Assembly: GCF_009684755.1 (NCBI RefSeq)
Contig: NZ_BLBC01000009.1
Location: 136,260 to 200,259, forward strand
DNA: 64,000 nt
Origin: Capnocytophaga felis
GTDB taxonomy: Bacteria; Bacteroidota; Bacteroidia; Flavobacteriales; Flavobacteriaceae
Direction of reading: 5' to 3'
This document shows, in pieces, positions 25,195 to 34,667 of the stretch (within the stretch, counting starts at the first letter, position 1; each line of letters begins with the position of its first letter). The notes under the pieces were generated by a model. It did no database searches and was not told the origin of the DNA. It worked only from the letters and a program-made list of their open reading frames with translations. The position numbers and the translations under genes were made by a program.

Positions 25195-26694
25195 TTACTT
25201 TCCGCTGGAATATTTTTGTCCGTTTTTCAATTCTTTATGACGGAATAAATCATCAAGCGATACGATTTGATAACCTTGTGTTTTTAAGTTTTTGATTACC
25301 TGCGGAATTGCCTGTACAGTACTCTTGTGAATGTCGTGTGCCAAGATGATTCCCTGTGGTGAAGTTTTGGACATTGCTTCGGCTACACGGCTTGCATCAC
25401 GATATTTCCAATCAAGTGGGTCAACATTCCACATAATTACAGGTCTGCCCACCATTTCCAAATTCTCCTTAGTATGAGCCCCATACGGAAAGCGAAAATA
25501 ACGTGGCTTTTCACCCGTAATTCCAACTATGATTTCATCGGTTAATTTAATTTGTCGTAATGCTTCTTCTTCTGAAATTTTACGAAAATCCTTGTGGTCA
25601 TACGAGTGATTTCCAATGTTATGCCCCTCTTCTGACATACGTTTAATAGTCTGTTTTTGAACCGATGCCGATTTCCCCAACACGAAAAAAGTAGCTTTTA
25701 CATTTTCCTCTTTTAAGGCATCTAACAACTGTGAAGTGTACACTGAGGGTCCATCATCAAAAGTAAGTGCGACACACGGAACCTTAGAGCAATCTACTTC
25801 CGAATATACAGGTTCTGAAACGTTTATATCAGAAACTGGAGCGATTATTTCTTCTTTCTTGAAAATTTTTAAAAACACATCACTAACATATTTTTCAATG
25901 ATATTTTGTGAAATTTTCACTGAAAAATTCCCCATTGAACCACTGGCTATCTGATATTTATCGAAAAGAACATACCAATCGCCTTTTTCGTCAAAGAACA
26001 AAGCATCATAGTTTTTTTCAGTAGGAAACGTGCCTTCTATCAATGCTTCTTCCAAAGATTGTATTACCTCATTTCGTTCATCATCGTTATCGTAATCAGA
26101 AGATTCTTGCACACGTTTTTTCAATAAATCGCGAGCAATATTCCTAATTTCTTGAGTAAACTGCTCGAAACTTTCCTTGTTTTTGAAAAAATCTTCGGGT
26201 TGAAGTTTCTTTTTGTTTTTCAAATCAAAAACCGAAGCTACAAACGAATCATCATAAGTATTTCCGTAAGAAACATTTCGCTCGTGAAGAAAAATCATAA
26301 AATCTTCCGTATGGTATTTCACTTCAAAATGTTGATTGAAATCTAAACTTGATACGGATTCTTTATTTTGGTCTTCCTTAAACGTTTGTTTAAATTCATT
26401 CACAAAAGTTTCAGTAAAATCTCTTTCACTCTGATTTACAAAATCATATGCAGTAATAGGAAATGAAGCCGTCAAGTGGCTTTTTTCGGGGTCATTCCCA
26501 ACTTTTACGGTATAAACTTGAATATCTTCTTCGGAATTAGTAACGATAGTTTCCTCAGGAAGAGGTATAAACTCAGTAATTTCTGCGTTTGATTCTGTAT
26601 TTTCAGCAGACGAATTTGTTTTTGTTTTAGTGTTGTTACAACCTGAAAAAATCAAAGCAACAACAAAACTTATTGATATTAGTTTCTTTTTCAT
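25195..26694 (-). CDS. PdaC-like polysaccharide deacetylase lipoprotein
   Basis: A 499-residue surface or periplasmic lipoprotein (signal 1-18, lipobox FSGC, Cys19). The N-terminal half (about 55-280) resembles the DUF4163/DUF3298 pair found in B. subtilis PdaC and in the lysozyme receptor RsiV: VGNDPEKSHLTASFPI, FMIFLHERNVSYGNTY, YDALFFDEKGDWYVLFDKY. The C-terminal NodB domain (about 305-490) has TFDDGP with Asp313 and Asp314, HSYDH with His363 and His367, RFPYGAH and ILAHDIH, a complete metal-dependent deacetylase site. Predicted to remove acetyl groups from peptidoglycan or glycan amino sugars. Monocistronic. Confidence 0.87.
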   Translation of the reverse strand: MKKKLISISFVVALIFSGCNNTKTKTNSSAENTESNAEITEFIPLPEETIVTNSEEDIQVYTVKVGNDPEKSHLTASFPITAYDFVNQSERDFTETFVNEFKQTFKEDQNKESVSSLDFNQHFEVKYHTEDFMIFLHERNVSYGNTYDDSFVASVFDLKNKKKLQPEDFFKNKESFEQFTQEIRNIARDLLKKRVQESSDYDNDDERNEVIQSLEEALIEGTFPTEKNYDALFFDEKGDWYVLFDKYQIASGSMGNFSVKISQNIIEKYVSDVFLKIFKKEEIIAPVSDINVSEPVYSEVDCSKVPCVALTFDDGPSVYTSQLLDALKEENVKATFFVLGKSASVQKQTIKRMSEEGHNIGNHSYDHKDFRKISEEEALRQIKLTDEIIVGITGEKPRYFRFPYGAHTKENLEMVGRPVIMWNVDPLDWKYRDASRVAEAMSKTSPQGIILAHDIHKSTVQAIPQVIKNLKTQGYQIVSLDDLFRHKELKNGQKYSSGK

Positions 26695-26742
26695 TTTATT
26701 TCCTTATTTTTATAAAAATCTTCTGCAAAAATAGACAAATTC

Positions 26743-27918
26743 CTATTCATTTACCATTTTTCTGATGGAAAAAACTGCCAAAACTAAGTAAAAAATACAC
26801 AATGCCCACATTCCAAACCAAAAAGCCTGTATTGTTGGCAAAGTTGCTCCCATTTGAGTTAATGATACAAATCCTTTTGCTCCTAATGTAGTGGGGATAA
26901 GATAACTAAGTTTTCCCAACCATTGAGGCATCGCTTGTGAAGGCCACGCAATTCCGATTAAAAGGATAGAAGGTATAGAAGTGTACATTACCAGCAATAT
27001 GGCATCTTCCCTCCTTTTGAAAAAATTAATCAGAAAAATCCCCAAAAATACCACAGCCAGCAAAAAAGGTATCATATATGTTACCACAGAAAGGAAATTA
27101 CCACGCATCGGAATTCCAAAAATTGGCATCACAATACCAAGCATCATCAAAAGAATTATCAATCCGATAATCAGATATGCAGTCGCCTTTCCCATTACGA
27201 TAAACAAAGCACCGATAAATCCTTCTGAATTTGCATAAAGTTTATGAAATTTTCTTTCTTCACGCATTGTTCCGCCCAAAATTCCTATTGCGGTTAAAAT
27301 TGTTGTCTGAAAAATAATTACCAAAACTGCAGGAATCAAAAAAGTAGCGTATCCCAACGAAGGATTATATAAACTCACAACCTTGCCCCCTACTGCAAGT
27401 GTGTCATCCTTAGCTTGTGAAGGAAGTTTCCCTTGCGATGCTGTTTTTTTAAGCTGTACCCCTACATTCATATAGGTAGCACTCACTTTCGTTGCTGTCA
27501 AAACCTGTTTGTAATACAATAAATATGAAGCATCTGTAAAGACAGAAACCACAGGCTGTTCCCCTCGTTGCAAATCTCTGTTAAAATCCTTCGGAACAAC
27601 AACAATTCCCCTAATATGCTGTTTTTTAAACTCTTGTTCAGCTTCTTGTAAATTCGCATACGAATCAACAATAACTACCTGACTTGTAGCGTCCAACATA
27701 CGTAAAAATTGCCGACTATTAGCTGTATTGTCCTCATCTACTATTCCTATGGGAAGTTCTTGCAAGGTTTCCCTCGAATATAAATACGTATATAAAAAAG
27801 AAACCAAAACAGCGACTAAAATGAAGGATGAAAACACCGCTTTATCTCTGAAAATGTACTTCCATTCCCAGAAAAATGTTTTTATAAATGCCTGTGAATA
27901 TTCATTAAGCTTTTTCAT
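26743..27918 (-). CDS. ABC-2 type export permease (second of pair)
   Basis: A 391-residue membrane protein: one N-terminal helix (about 31-48), a large extracytoplasmic domain (LPIGIVDEDNTANSRQFLRM, RGIVVVPKDFNRDLQRGEQP) and about five C-terminal helices from residue 190 on, the ABC2_membrane_3/YhhJ pattern. It ends an operon TolC, HlyD, permease, permease and overlaps the upstream permease by 14 bases. No ATP-binding subunit lies in the operon or elsewhere in the window. Substrate unknown; related systems export drugs or lipids. Confidence 0.88.
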   Translation of the reverse strand: MKKLNEYSQAFIKTFFWEWKYIFRDKAVFSSFILVAVLVSFLYTYLYSRETLQELPIGIVDEDNTANSRQFLRMLDATSQVVIVDSYANLQEAEQEFKKQHIRGIVVVPKDFNRDLQRGEQPVVSVFTDASYLLYYKQVLTATKVSATYMNVGVQLKKTASQGKLPSQAKDDTLAVGGKVVSLYNPSLGYATFLIPAVLVIIFQTTILTAIGILGGTMREERKFHKLYANSEGFIGALFIVMGKATAYLIIGLIILLMMLGIVMPIFGIPMRGNFLSVVTYMIPFLLAVVFLGIFLINFFKRREDAILLVMYTSIPSILLIGIAWPSQAMPQWLGKLSYLIPTTLGAKGFVSLTQMGATLPTIQAFWFGMWALCIFYLVLAVFSIRKMVNE

Positions 27919-29068
27919 ATCCTCCTTTTTTAATCATTTTTACAAATTTTCCGTATCCCCATACAAACAACAACATAAAAAGACTTAACGATAATATTGA
28001 TTTCCAAGTGAATACAAAAGGTATTCCTTTAACTGCTCTGTTCACGTAATATTCCAAAAAGTGCGTAAACGGAAATATATTAGCCAAATACTGCATCGAA
28101 GCCGGTAATCCTTCCACAGGAAACGTATATACAGAAAAAGAAAAGGCAATGGCTGTAAATCCGCTCCCAATGGTGAGTGCCGTACGAAAATCAGGAATAA
28201 CAGAAGCTATGGTAATTCCTATTATTTGATAAACCACCACCAAAAGACAAGTTATCAAAGTTACCGAAAACATATTTGTTTGTAAAGGAGCTCCCACAAG
28301 TTTAAATAACAGAAAGTTCATCCACCACGACACAAAAAATAAAGCAATCGTGTAGGGTAACAACTTACCTATCAACGCTATGGCAGGATTTCCTCCACTC
28401 TGCTCAAGCCAATATTTTCCTTGCTGATATCGAAATTCTATTCCTAATACATACACCGTTACCATCATCACAACCATTTGTAACATCATCGGAAGAAGGG
28501 CTGTAAGCAAATAAAAAGCATTATTCGTGAAAGGATTGTACAACACGTGTTCGTCTATCAATATGGGTTGTGCCTCAGCAAGTGCCTTTTGAAGTTGCAT
28601 TCCTTTTTGAGTTTTCTTTTGCATCATAACACCTGCTGAAAAAGTACCAATAGTAGTTTGAAAATCTCTGGATATCAACCCAGAAGCCATTATAAACTGC
28701 CCATTGGTATAGCAAACAACTTCTTGAAAATTTCCTTGTAGAATTTTCTTATGAAAATCCGAAGGTATTTCTATAAAACCGAAAACTTTCTGTTGTTGAA
28801 TAAGTTTTTTAGCCTCCGATTCATCTGTTACAGGGACAGCTATCCGAATGGAAGGAGTAGCATCAAGCATAGTTACCAACTTTGAAGAAAGTTGAGTTTG
28901 GTCTCTATCTATATATGCCATTGGCAAATCCCTTGGCACTTCGCTTTTAAAGAGCAAACTAAAAAGAGTGAAAAGTAACAAAGGCAATGCCAATACATAA
29001 AATAAGCGTTTGGGTGCAAAAAGAAGATTCTTCCACTCGTTGTAGAAAATAAATAAAAAATGCTTCAT
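27905..29068 (-). CDS. ABC-2 type export permease (first of pair)
   Basis: A 387-residue paralogue of the following permease with the same layout: N-terminal helix (about 20-38), a periplasmic domain with LPMAYIDRDQTQLSSKLVTM and VFGFIEIPSDFHKKILQGNF, then about six C-terminal helices. The two proteins probably form a heterodimeric channel. It starts 39 bases after the HlyD-family gene and overlaps the next gene by 14 bases, so all are co-expressed. Confidence 0.88.
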   Translation of the reverse strand: MKHFLFIFYNEWKNLLFAPKRLFYVLALPLLLFTLFSLLFKSEVPRDLPMAYIDRDQTQLSSKLVTMLDATPSIRIAVPVTDESEAKKLIQQQKVFGFIEIPSDFHKKILQGNFQEVVCYTNGQFIMASGLISRDFQTTIGTFSAGVMMQKKTQKGMQLQKALAEAQPILIDEHVLYNPFTNNAFYLLTALLPMMLQMVVMMVTVYVLGIEFRYQQGKYWLEQSGGNPAIALIGKLLPYTIALFFVSWWMNFLLFKLVGAPLQTNMFSVTLITCLLVVVYQIIGITIASVIPDFRTALTIGSGFTAIAFSFSVYTFPVEGLPASMQYLANIFPFTHFLEYYVNRAVKGIPFVFTWKSILSLSLFMLLFVWGYGKFVKMIKKGGYEKA

Positions 29069-29107
29069 ATTGGAAAATCATTAAGTAAGGATTTCCTTCC
29101 TCACAAA

Positions 29108-30085
29108 TTACTCAGCAACCAAAACCGACATACCTACACGCAAATCTTTCACATCACGAACCGGATAAGCCTTGATAGCAAATGTTTTTCGGTCAAAATC
29201 ACCTTTACTTTTTGTTGCCGTCCAAGTAGCGAAATCGGCTTGTAAGGCTATGTGTTTCACTTCCAATTCAATAGTTTCATTATTTAGTGCCGGAACAATC
29301 GCTTTGAATTTCGCTCCTACTTTAAACTGATTCATTTTATCCTCTCGAATGTTGAAAACCACCCATTTATCTGTCGGGTCAATCAGATTCATAACAGGAT
29401 AACCGGCATTAACTATTTCTCCTTCATTAGGGATAATCGTCTGGATTTCAGCACGTGACGGAGCGAATACTTTTGCTCCTTCTTTATAAGCTTCTACCTC
29501 GGTGATTACCCCTTGAGCTTGTGCTACCAAAGCTTGTGCAGCTTCTTTATCCTCAGAACGAGTTCCGTTTTTTGCCATTTCATACTGAGATTGAGCTGCT
29601 TGTGCTTGTTTTTGCAAAGCAATCATTTGTGTATAAGCTTCATCTTTTTTTTGTGCAGGAAGCACCTTATCTTCATAAAGATTGCTTACTCTTTGATATG
29701 TTTTTTCAGCCAAATTAGCTGCTGCCTGAGCCTGTTGCCAAACATTATAAGCTCCTTGAATTTGTTCTGCTCTTGCTCCTTTTTGTGCTTTATTAGATTG
29801 AGCTTGAGCGGCTAACCGAGCAGCCTGAGCTTGTGAAAGTTTAGCATCAAGTTCCGTACTTTCAAGTTCCAAAAGCAAATCTCCGGCTTCTACCAAATCG
29901 CCTTCTTTTTTGTAAATTGCCTTTACCCTTCCCGGTACTTTAGGAGCTACGTTTATCTGTTTGGCTTCTACTTGCCCTTGTAAGTAAATCGGCTCGGAAC
30001 TACTGAAAATCCAAACGGATACTCCGATAACAAGTAGAAAAATAATTATTGTAGTGATAATTCCTGTTATATTTCCTCTTTTCAT
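29108..30085 (-). CDS. HlyD-family membrane fusion protein
   Basis: A 325-residue periplasmic adaptor linking the inner-membrane permeases to the outer-membrane TolC-type channel. One N-terminal helix (about 9-29), then the lipoyl-like half motif VAPKVPGRVKAIYKKEGDLV, a long Ala/Gln/Lys coiled coil (about 75-200), the second half motif VFAPSRAEIQTIIPNEGEIV and a beta-barrel domain. This is the YhiI/EmrA type. Middle gene of the exporter operon, 57 bases after the TolC gene. Confidence 0.92.
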   Translation of the reverse strand: MKRGNITGIITTIIIFLLVIGVSVWIFSSSEPIYLQGQVEAKQINVAPKVPGRVKAIYKKEGDLVEAGDLLLELESTELDAKLSQAQAARLAAQAQSNKAQKGARAEQIQGAYNVWQQAQAAANLAEKTYQRVSNLYEDKVLPAQKKDEAYTQMIALQKQAQAAQSQYEMAKNGTRSEDKEAAQALVAQAQGVITEVEAYKEGAKVFAPSRAEIQTIIPNEGEIVNAGYPVMNLIDPTDKWVVFNIREDKMNQFKVGAKFKAIVPALNNETIELEVKHIALQADFATWTATKSKGDFDRKTFAIKAYPVRDVKDLRVGMSVLVAE

Positions 30086-30142
30086 TTCTTAATTTTTTTG
30101 TGTACGAATTTTGTATCTAATATTATGTAATCTTTCTAAAAC

Positions 30143-31534
30143 TTACTTCACGTAATTCACAAATTCTTTACTCAAACCACTGGTTTCCAGAAGTTGTGCA
30201 AGTGCTTTATCCATCTCAAACATTGCTTGATAGCGTTTTATTTTAATTGCTGCCAAATAAAGGTTTGCATCTGCCACATCGGTGGAGTTACTGAATCCTT
30301 CCGTAAAAGATTTCTGACGCACACGAACTAATTCCTCGGCAAAACGCACGCTTTTTTCTAAACTTTGTAACTGTTCTTGTTGTTTTTGTATCTCGGTGTA
30401 ATACTTTTTAACCAAAGTTTGAATGTCTTTTTCTGCTTGAGCCGTTAAAAGTTCTGCACTTTCCTGGATGGATTTGGCTTGTGCTATCCGATTTTTATCC
30501 TGAAAGCCATTAAACAAATTCCATTGAAGTCCAACGCCTACGTACCAATTATTAGGCTCGGTAATAGGCAAGTTTTTTTCCAAAATATATTTTTTCCCAA
30601 CCACAGCCACATCAGGCAAAAAAGCCGATTGTTGCACTTTCGTATTTTGCTTAGCCATTTGCTTTTTCAATCGGGCTTGAACTATGGCAGGGTAATTTTC
30701 TTTTGCTTGTTGCTGGTAAAATTCCAATGGCTTAAGCACTCCTACCTCAAACAATTCAGTTGAAAGTTGTGTAAAAACAGTGCCTTGCTCTCCTCCTATC
30801 ACTCCCCAAAGAGCCGTTTGAGCAAGTTCAAAATCTTTCTGTGAAGCCAAAAGTTCTCTCTCAGCATCAGTAACTGCTCTTTCTGCTTGCATTGTTTCGA
30901 TTGGAGCAATCATTCCGTTTGCTTCAAGTTTTTGAGCATTGGTATAGTGAGATTTGGCAGATTCCAATGCTTTCTGACGCACCTCAATTGCAGATTGTGC
31001 CAATTGTGTTTGGAAATAACGTTCAGCTAACTCTGAAATAAGAGCGTTTTCGGTTTTTTCCAATTCCTCATTGACGATTTCAGCCTTAAAAGAACCTACT
31101 TTGTTTGCAGCACGAACCTTTCCCCCTGCATATAACACCCATTTAAGGTCTGCCGTAAATTTGAAAATATCAGGCTCTTGGAATTTATAACTCCAATCTT
31201 TCTGAAAATGAGGCATCACAGGAGCGAGCAATTGCCCCAAAATTGGTAACGGAGGTAAACCGGCTATGCTTTGTGTTATCTTATCACGAGCTGGGTTCAT
31301 ATCCAAATACAAAGCATCACTCATATGCAAATAACTCGCACTGAGTCCTACTTGAGGGAAATATAATCCTCTGTACGATTTTTGCTCAAAAATCGATGCT
31401 TCTTGTTGTTTTTGAACACCTTTTAGCTTTTGATTTCCTCCATACATTTTATCCAAAGCCTCTGAAAAGGAAAGACTTTGGGCAGAAAGGTTAATCGTTA
31501 ATAAACCAATGATAATTGTGAAAGAATATTTCAT
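30143..31534 (-). CDS. TolC-family outer-membrane efflux protein
   Basis: A 463-residue outer-membrane channel subunit. Signal peptide 1-18 (ending NLSAQ), then two repeats of the OEP family with long helices, e.g. ENALISELAERYFQTQLAQSAIEV cut across residues 155-180 and the second-repeat segment LQWNLFNGFQDKNRIAQAK near 365. First gene of the exporter operon; a -7 box TATTTTTG lies at 31560-31567. The Crp/Fnr gene lies 103 bases upstream on the same strand and may control it. Confidence 0.93.
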   Translation of the reverse strand: MKYSFTIIIGLLTINLSAQSLSFSEALDKMYGGNQKLKGVQKQQEASIFEQKSYRGLYFPQVGLSASYLHMSDALYLDMNPARDKITQSIAGLPPLPILGQLLAPVMPHFQKDWSYKFQEPDIFKFTADLKWVLYAGGKVRAANKVGSFKAEIVNEELEKTENALISELAERYFQTQLAQSAIEVRQKALESAKSHYTNAQKLEANGMIAPIETMQAERAVTDAERELLASQKDFELAQTALWGVIGGEQGTVFTQLSTELFEVGVLKPLEFYQQQAKENYPAIVQARLKKQMAKQNTKVQQSAFLPDVAVVGKKYILEKNLPITEPNNWYVGVGLQWNLFNGFQDKNRIAQAKSIQESAELLTAQAEKDIQTLVKKYYTEIQKQQEQLQSLEKSVRFAEELVRVRQKSFTEGFSNSTDVADANLYLAAIKIKRYQAMFEMDKALAQLLETSGLSKEFVNYVK

Positions 31535-31559
31535 AAAAATGTTTTTGAAAATTCGAGGG

Positions 31560-31567
31560 CAAAAATA
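31560..31567 (-). promoter_or_regulatory. -7 element of the exporter operon
   Basis: Minus-strand TATTTTTG, 25 bases before the TolC ATG. The nearest upstream TTG gives a spacer of only 14 bases, so the promoter may be weak or activator dependent. Confidence 0.45.
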
Positions 31568-31637
31568 ATTTGTGTTTATTTCAAAATTTTTAATATTTAT
31601 TAAAAAGCTATACGAAATAGTGAAATATCTTTGTAAA

Positions 31638-32210
31638 TCACTTATTTTTAGCCGTTTCTCGGCGAATTACGCTCAAAGTTTGCTGTGTAATTCCCAAGTA
31701 AGAAGCAATATGCCCGAGCGAAACCCGTTGCAAAATCCTTGGATGCTGAGTAAGTAAATGCAAATAACGTTCTTCTGCTGTCTGAAATTGCAAACCGTAA
31801 ATTTTATGATTGAGCATTTGTATGTAATTACTAAACTCTTTAAAAATCAATCTGTTAATTTGAGGAATTGTTTCCGAATAATTTTCTATATCTTCAAAGT
31901 TGGCAACTCTTAATACGCTATTGTCCAATATTTCTATATTCTGAAAATGTCTTTCGTGCAGAAAAATATTTTGTGTTGAAAGACAAAACATATCCTCCGA
32001 AAAAAAGAAATGAGTAATGTCCTTACCATCTTTCTGATAAAACATTCGTGCCAACCCCTTTTCAAAAAAGAATACTTGTTGCGACTTACATCCTTCTTTA
32101 AAAAGAATTGTCCCCTTCTTTACTTCCTGATAATCAAATATTTTATCAATTTCTTCTAAAAGAGGTTTTCCTAATTTTATTTCTTGACGCAAATAGCTAA
32201 TTAATTCCAT
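31638..32210 (-). CDS. Crp/Fnr-family transcriptional regulator
   Basis: A 190-residue regulator with an N-terminal cyclic-nucleotide-binding-like fold (about 10-120; KKGTILFKEGCKSQQVFFFEKG) and a C-terminal helix-turn-helix (about 145-188; RVSLGHIASYLGITQQTLSVIRR). No Fnr-type cysteine cluster and no clear cAMP-binding arginine-serine pair, so the effector is unknown. It is upstream of the TolC-HlyD-permease operon on the same strand, as is usual for regulators of such exporters. It has a full TTG-N19-TATATTTG promoter. Confidence 0.9.
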   Translation of the reverse strand: MELISYLRQEIKLGKPLLEEIDKIFDYQEVKKGTILFKEGCKSQQVFFFEKGLARMFYQKDGKDITHFFFSEDMFCLSTQNIFLHERHFQNIEILDNSVLRVANFEDIENYSETIPQINRLIFKEFSNYIQMLNHKIYGLQFQTAEERYLHLLTQHPRILQRVSLGHIASYLGITQQTLSVIRRETAKNK

Positions 32211-32235
32211 TTAAAACAAAAGTTAATTCTCCTTG

Positions 32236-32265
32236 CAAATATAACAAGGATTTTTTGTTTATCAA
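32236..32265 (-). promoter_or_regulatory. promoter of the Crp/Fnr gene
   Basis: Minus strand TTG (32263-32265), 19-base spacer, TATATTTG (32236-32243); consensus for the flavobacterial primary sigma factor. Confidence 0.75.
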
Positions 32266-32295
32266 ATACTAATATTATCTAATTATTTGACAGAA

Positions 32296-32826
32296 TCACA
32301 AATTTCCTGAAATAACTAAAACCTTTTCAAAAGCCTTGCGTGCAGAACCTCTAAAATAGACCTCACCACAATACACATAACCCAGTTTTTCAAGTATTCT
32401 AAGCATCGGGATATTATCAAAATTAGTATCAATACGTACACTAAACACATTATTTTGAATGCTTACTTTTTCAACTTTTTTAAGAATCTCTTTACCTATT
32501 CCTTTGCCTTTAAACGATTTAGCTACAGCCATTCGGTGTACAACTGCATAATCTCCTTGCGTCTTCCATTTTCCTTCAATCACTTCATAAGCAGGCTCTT
32601 TATCGAAAATTAAAGCAAAATATGCCACTATTTCCCCTTCGGATTCAATTACATTTCCATATCCTTTTTCAATATCACTCCGTATTGTTTTTTCATTCGG
32701 ATAACCGTCTTGCCATTGCTGACTTCCCTCTTGTTTACGCATTTCTTTTGCAAACAAAATAATTCCCCAAATTCCTTGTAAATCAGATAGCAAAGCTTTG
32801 CGAAATTGATAACTATTTTTCTCCAT
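32296..32826 (-). CDS. GNAT-family N-acetyltransferase
   Basis: A 176-residue acetyltransferase of the GNAT superfamily. The acetyl-CoA loop is visible in VHRMAVAKSFKGKGIGKEIL (near 98-117), and the C-terminal FDNIPMLRILEKLGYVYCGEVYF is the usual GNAT ending. The ATG at 32824-32826 is preferred to an upstream frame start that adds ten residues of poor character. Substrate cannot be told; no partner gene adjoins it. Confidence 0.85.
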   Translation of the reverse strand: MEKNSYQFRKALLSDLQGIWGIILFAKEMRKQEGSQQWQDGYPNEKTIRSDIEKGYGNVIESEGEIVAYFALIFDKEPAYEVIEGKWKTQGDYAVVHRMAVAKSFKGKGIGKEILKKVEKVSIQNNVFSVRIDTNFDNIPMLRILEKLGYVYCGEVYFRGSARKAFEKVLVISGNL

Positions 32827-32951
32827 TTCAAAAATCATAATAAAAAAATTCACCAAAGAAATTCAAACAAATATCCAAATTTCTTCAGTGAATTCATATA
32901 TTAAAGTTAAATTACATTTACTTGTAATTTACTGATAATCTGCAATAAAAT

Positions 32952-34103
32952 TTATTCTTCTACAGCTACTTTTGATTTTAATGACAATTTTAAAGTAACA
33001 AAACCAAGAACACCTGCTACTAACGAAGATATTAAGATAATTAATTTGGCATTATTTATAATCAACTCATTATCAAAAGCTAACAATGTTATAAAAATTG
33101 ACATTGTAAATCCAATTCCTCCCAGAAGTCCTATACCAAATATAGATTTCCAGTTTAATTCGGAAGGCAACTTACAAAGTCCAAAAGTTACAGCCAAAAA
33201 TGTCAATAAAAATATCCCTAAAGGCTTGCCCACTATCAAACCAAGCAATATTCCCAAACTGTAATTTTCGGTTAATGTTTCGGTAATGTTTCCGCTAAAT
33301 AAAATCGCAGTATTAGCCAAAGCAAAAATAGGAAGAATCACAAAGGCAACTGGCTTATGCAGAAAATGTTGCAATACGTACGATGTTGATTTTTCATCTC
33401 CATTTCCAAAAGGAATCGCAAAAGCAAGCAACACTCCCGTTATGGTAGCGTGAACTCCTGAATGTAGCATAAAATACCACATAACAACACCACCTATAAT
33501 ATAAGGAATCAAATTCCGAACTTTTAGTCTGTTCAAAACCAATAAACAAGCGAAAATACCCAATGCGATAAAAAGGTTTGATAAGAATAGTTCCTTTGTG
33601 TAAAATATAGCAATGATAATAATCGCCCCCAAATCATCAATTACAGCCAATGCCGTCAGAAAAACCTTTAATGACACAGGAACTCTATTTCCTAATAAAG
33701 CTAAAATCCCCAAAGCGAAGGCAATATCTGTTGCCATCGGAATTCCTGCTCCTGACTGAGTCTCTGTTCCAAAGTTGAATAAAAGATAAATCCCTGCAGG
33801 TAATAAAATTCCTCCTAATGCCCCAAAAATAGGAAGCAAGGCATCTTTGATGTTTGATAATTCACCTTTATATACTTCTCTTTCCAATTCCAAACCAATA
33901 AGCAAAAAGAATATTGCCATTAATCCATCATTCACCCAGTGAGCTATGCTATGCCCTTGAAAATAAGTATTCCAAAAACCAAGATACCCCTCTCCAAAAG
34001 AGCTATTTGCAACAAGTAACGAAATCGCTGTACAAAAAATAAGCACCACTCCACCTGCTTTTTCACTATTAAAAAATTCTTTAAATAATTTTGTTTGCTT
34101 CAT
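32952..34103 (-). CDS. nhaA: Na+/H+ antiporter NhaA
   Basis: A 383-residue inner-membrane antiporter exchanging sodium for protons. About eleven to twelve membrane helices; NDGLMAIFFLLIGLELEREV near residue 58, the double-aspartate-type motif ALAVIDDLGAIIIIAIFY near residue 151, and GKPLGIFLLTF near residue 289 mark the family. Length is typical. Monocistronic, with promoter TTG-N20-TATTTTTG at 34144-34174. Confidence 0.95.
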   Translation of the reverse strand: MKQTKLFKEFFNSEKAGGVVLIFCTAISLLVANSSFGEGYLGFWNTYFQGHSIAHWVNDGLMAIFFLLIGLELEREVYKGELSNIKDALLPIFGALGGILLPAGIYLLFNFGTETQSGAGIPMATDIAFALGILALLGNRVPVSLKVFLTALAVIDDLGAIIIIAIFYTKELFLSNLFIALGIFACLLVLNRLKVRNLIPYIIGGVVMWYFMLHSGVHATITGVLLAFAIPFGNGDEKSTSYVLQHFLHKPVAFVILPIFALANTAILFSGNITETLTENYSLGILLGLIVGKPLGIFLLTFLAVTFGLCKLPSELNWKSIFGIGLLGGIGFTMSIFITLLAFDNELIINNAKLIILISSLVAGVLGFVTLKLSLKSKVAVEE

Positions 34104-34143
34104 CTAATCCTATCTTTTTACTTAAAAATTAAAAATTCAGGGA

Positions 34144-34174
34144 CAAAAATAAGAAAAAACACACCAATAAACAA
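34144..34174 (-). promoter_or_regulatory. nhaA promoter
   Basis: Minus strand TTG (34172-34174), 20-base spacer, TATTTTTG (34144-34151). Confidence 0.6.
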
Positions 34175-34484
34175 TATTTTAAGAAAAAAATTAACAGTGC
34201 AATGCAAAATCTTTAATTTTTTATCAATATAAAAAAGAATATCAACATATCTTGAGAGCAATGATATAGTTAAGGTATAAATTTAAAAACCGATAGATTA
34301 AATAAAGCTCCGAGAAAGCAAATTACCAATCACACTCCGCAAATTATCTTCAAAAAGCTTCTAATTTGGTTCAAAATTACTTTTGTAAAAAAATAATTCA
34401 TCAAAAAGATAAAAAATAAAAACCTAATTATCAAATAATTAAAAAACAAAACACAAAAAAAATGATTTTTTTTTGCCATAGGTA

Positions 34485-34514
34485 TTGCCAGAATGAAAAA
34501 TTGTTGTACATTTG
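34485..34514 (+). promoter_or_regulatory. promoter of the tRNA-Glu/rpsT unit
   Basis: TTG (34485-34487), 19-base spacer, TACATTTG (34507-34514): an exact match to the Bacteroidetes consensus, 43 bases before the first tRNA. Confidence 0.85.
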
Positions 34515-34557
34515 CAACCGCAATGAAGCAGATGTGACATTGTAAGTTCTAAAAAAT

Positions 34558-34629
34558 GGTCCGTTCGTCTAGGGGTTAGGACGCCAGGTTTTCATCCTGG
34601 TAACAGGGGTTCGATTCCCCTACGGACTA
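34558..34629 (+). tRNA. tRNA-Glu (anticodon TTC), copy 1
   Basis: 72 bases folding as a cloverleaf: acceptor GGTCCGT / ACGGACT, anticodon stem CCAGG / CCTGG with loop TTTTCAT giving anticodon TTC, T-arm AGGGG-TTCGATT-CCCCT. The 3' CCA is not encoded. It is followed 38 bases later by an identical copy. Confidence 0.97.
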
Positions 34630-34667
34630 CAAATTTTCGTAACATAGAATAATAGTTTTGTTTTTAA

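Larger units (their letters stand above)
34104..34557. other. intergenic region nhaA / tRNA-Glu
   Basis: 454 bases, strongly A+T. It holds the nhaA promoter (34144-34174) and the tRNA-Glu promoter (34485-34514). Between them I see no gene, hairpin or repeat of note. Confidence 0.6.
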
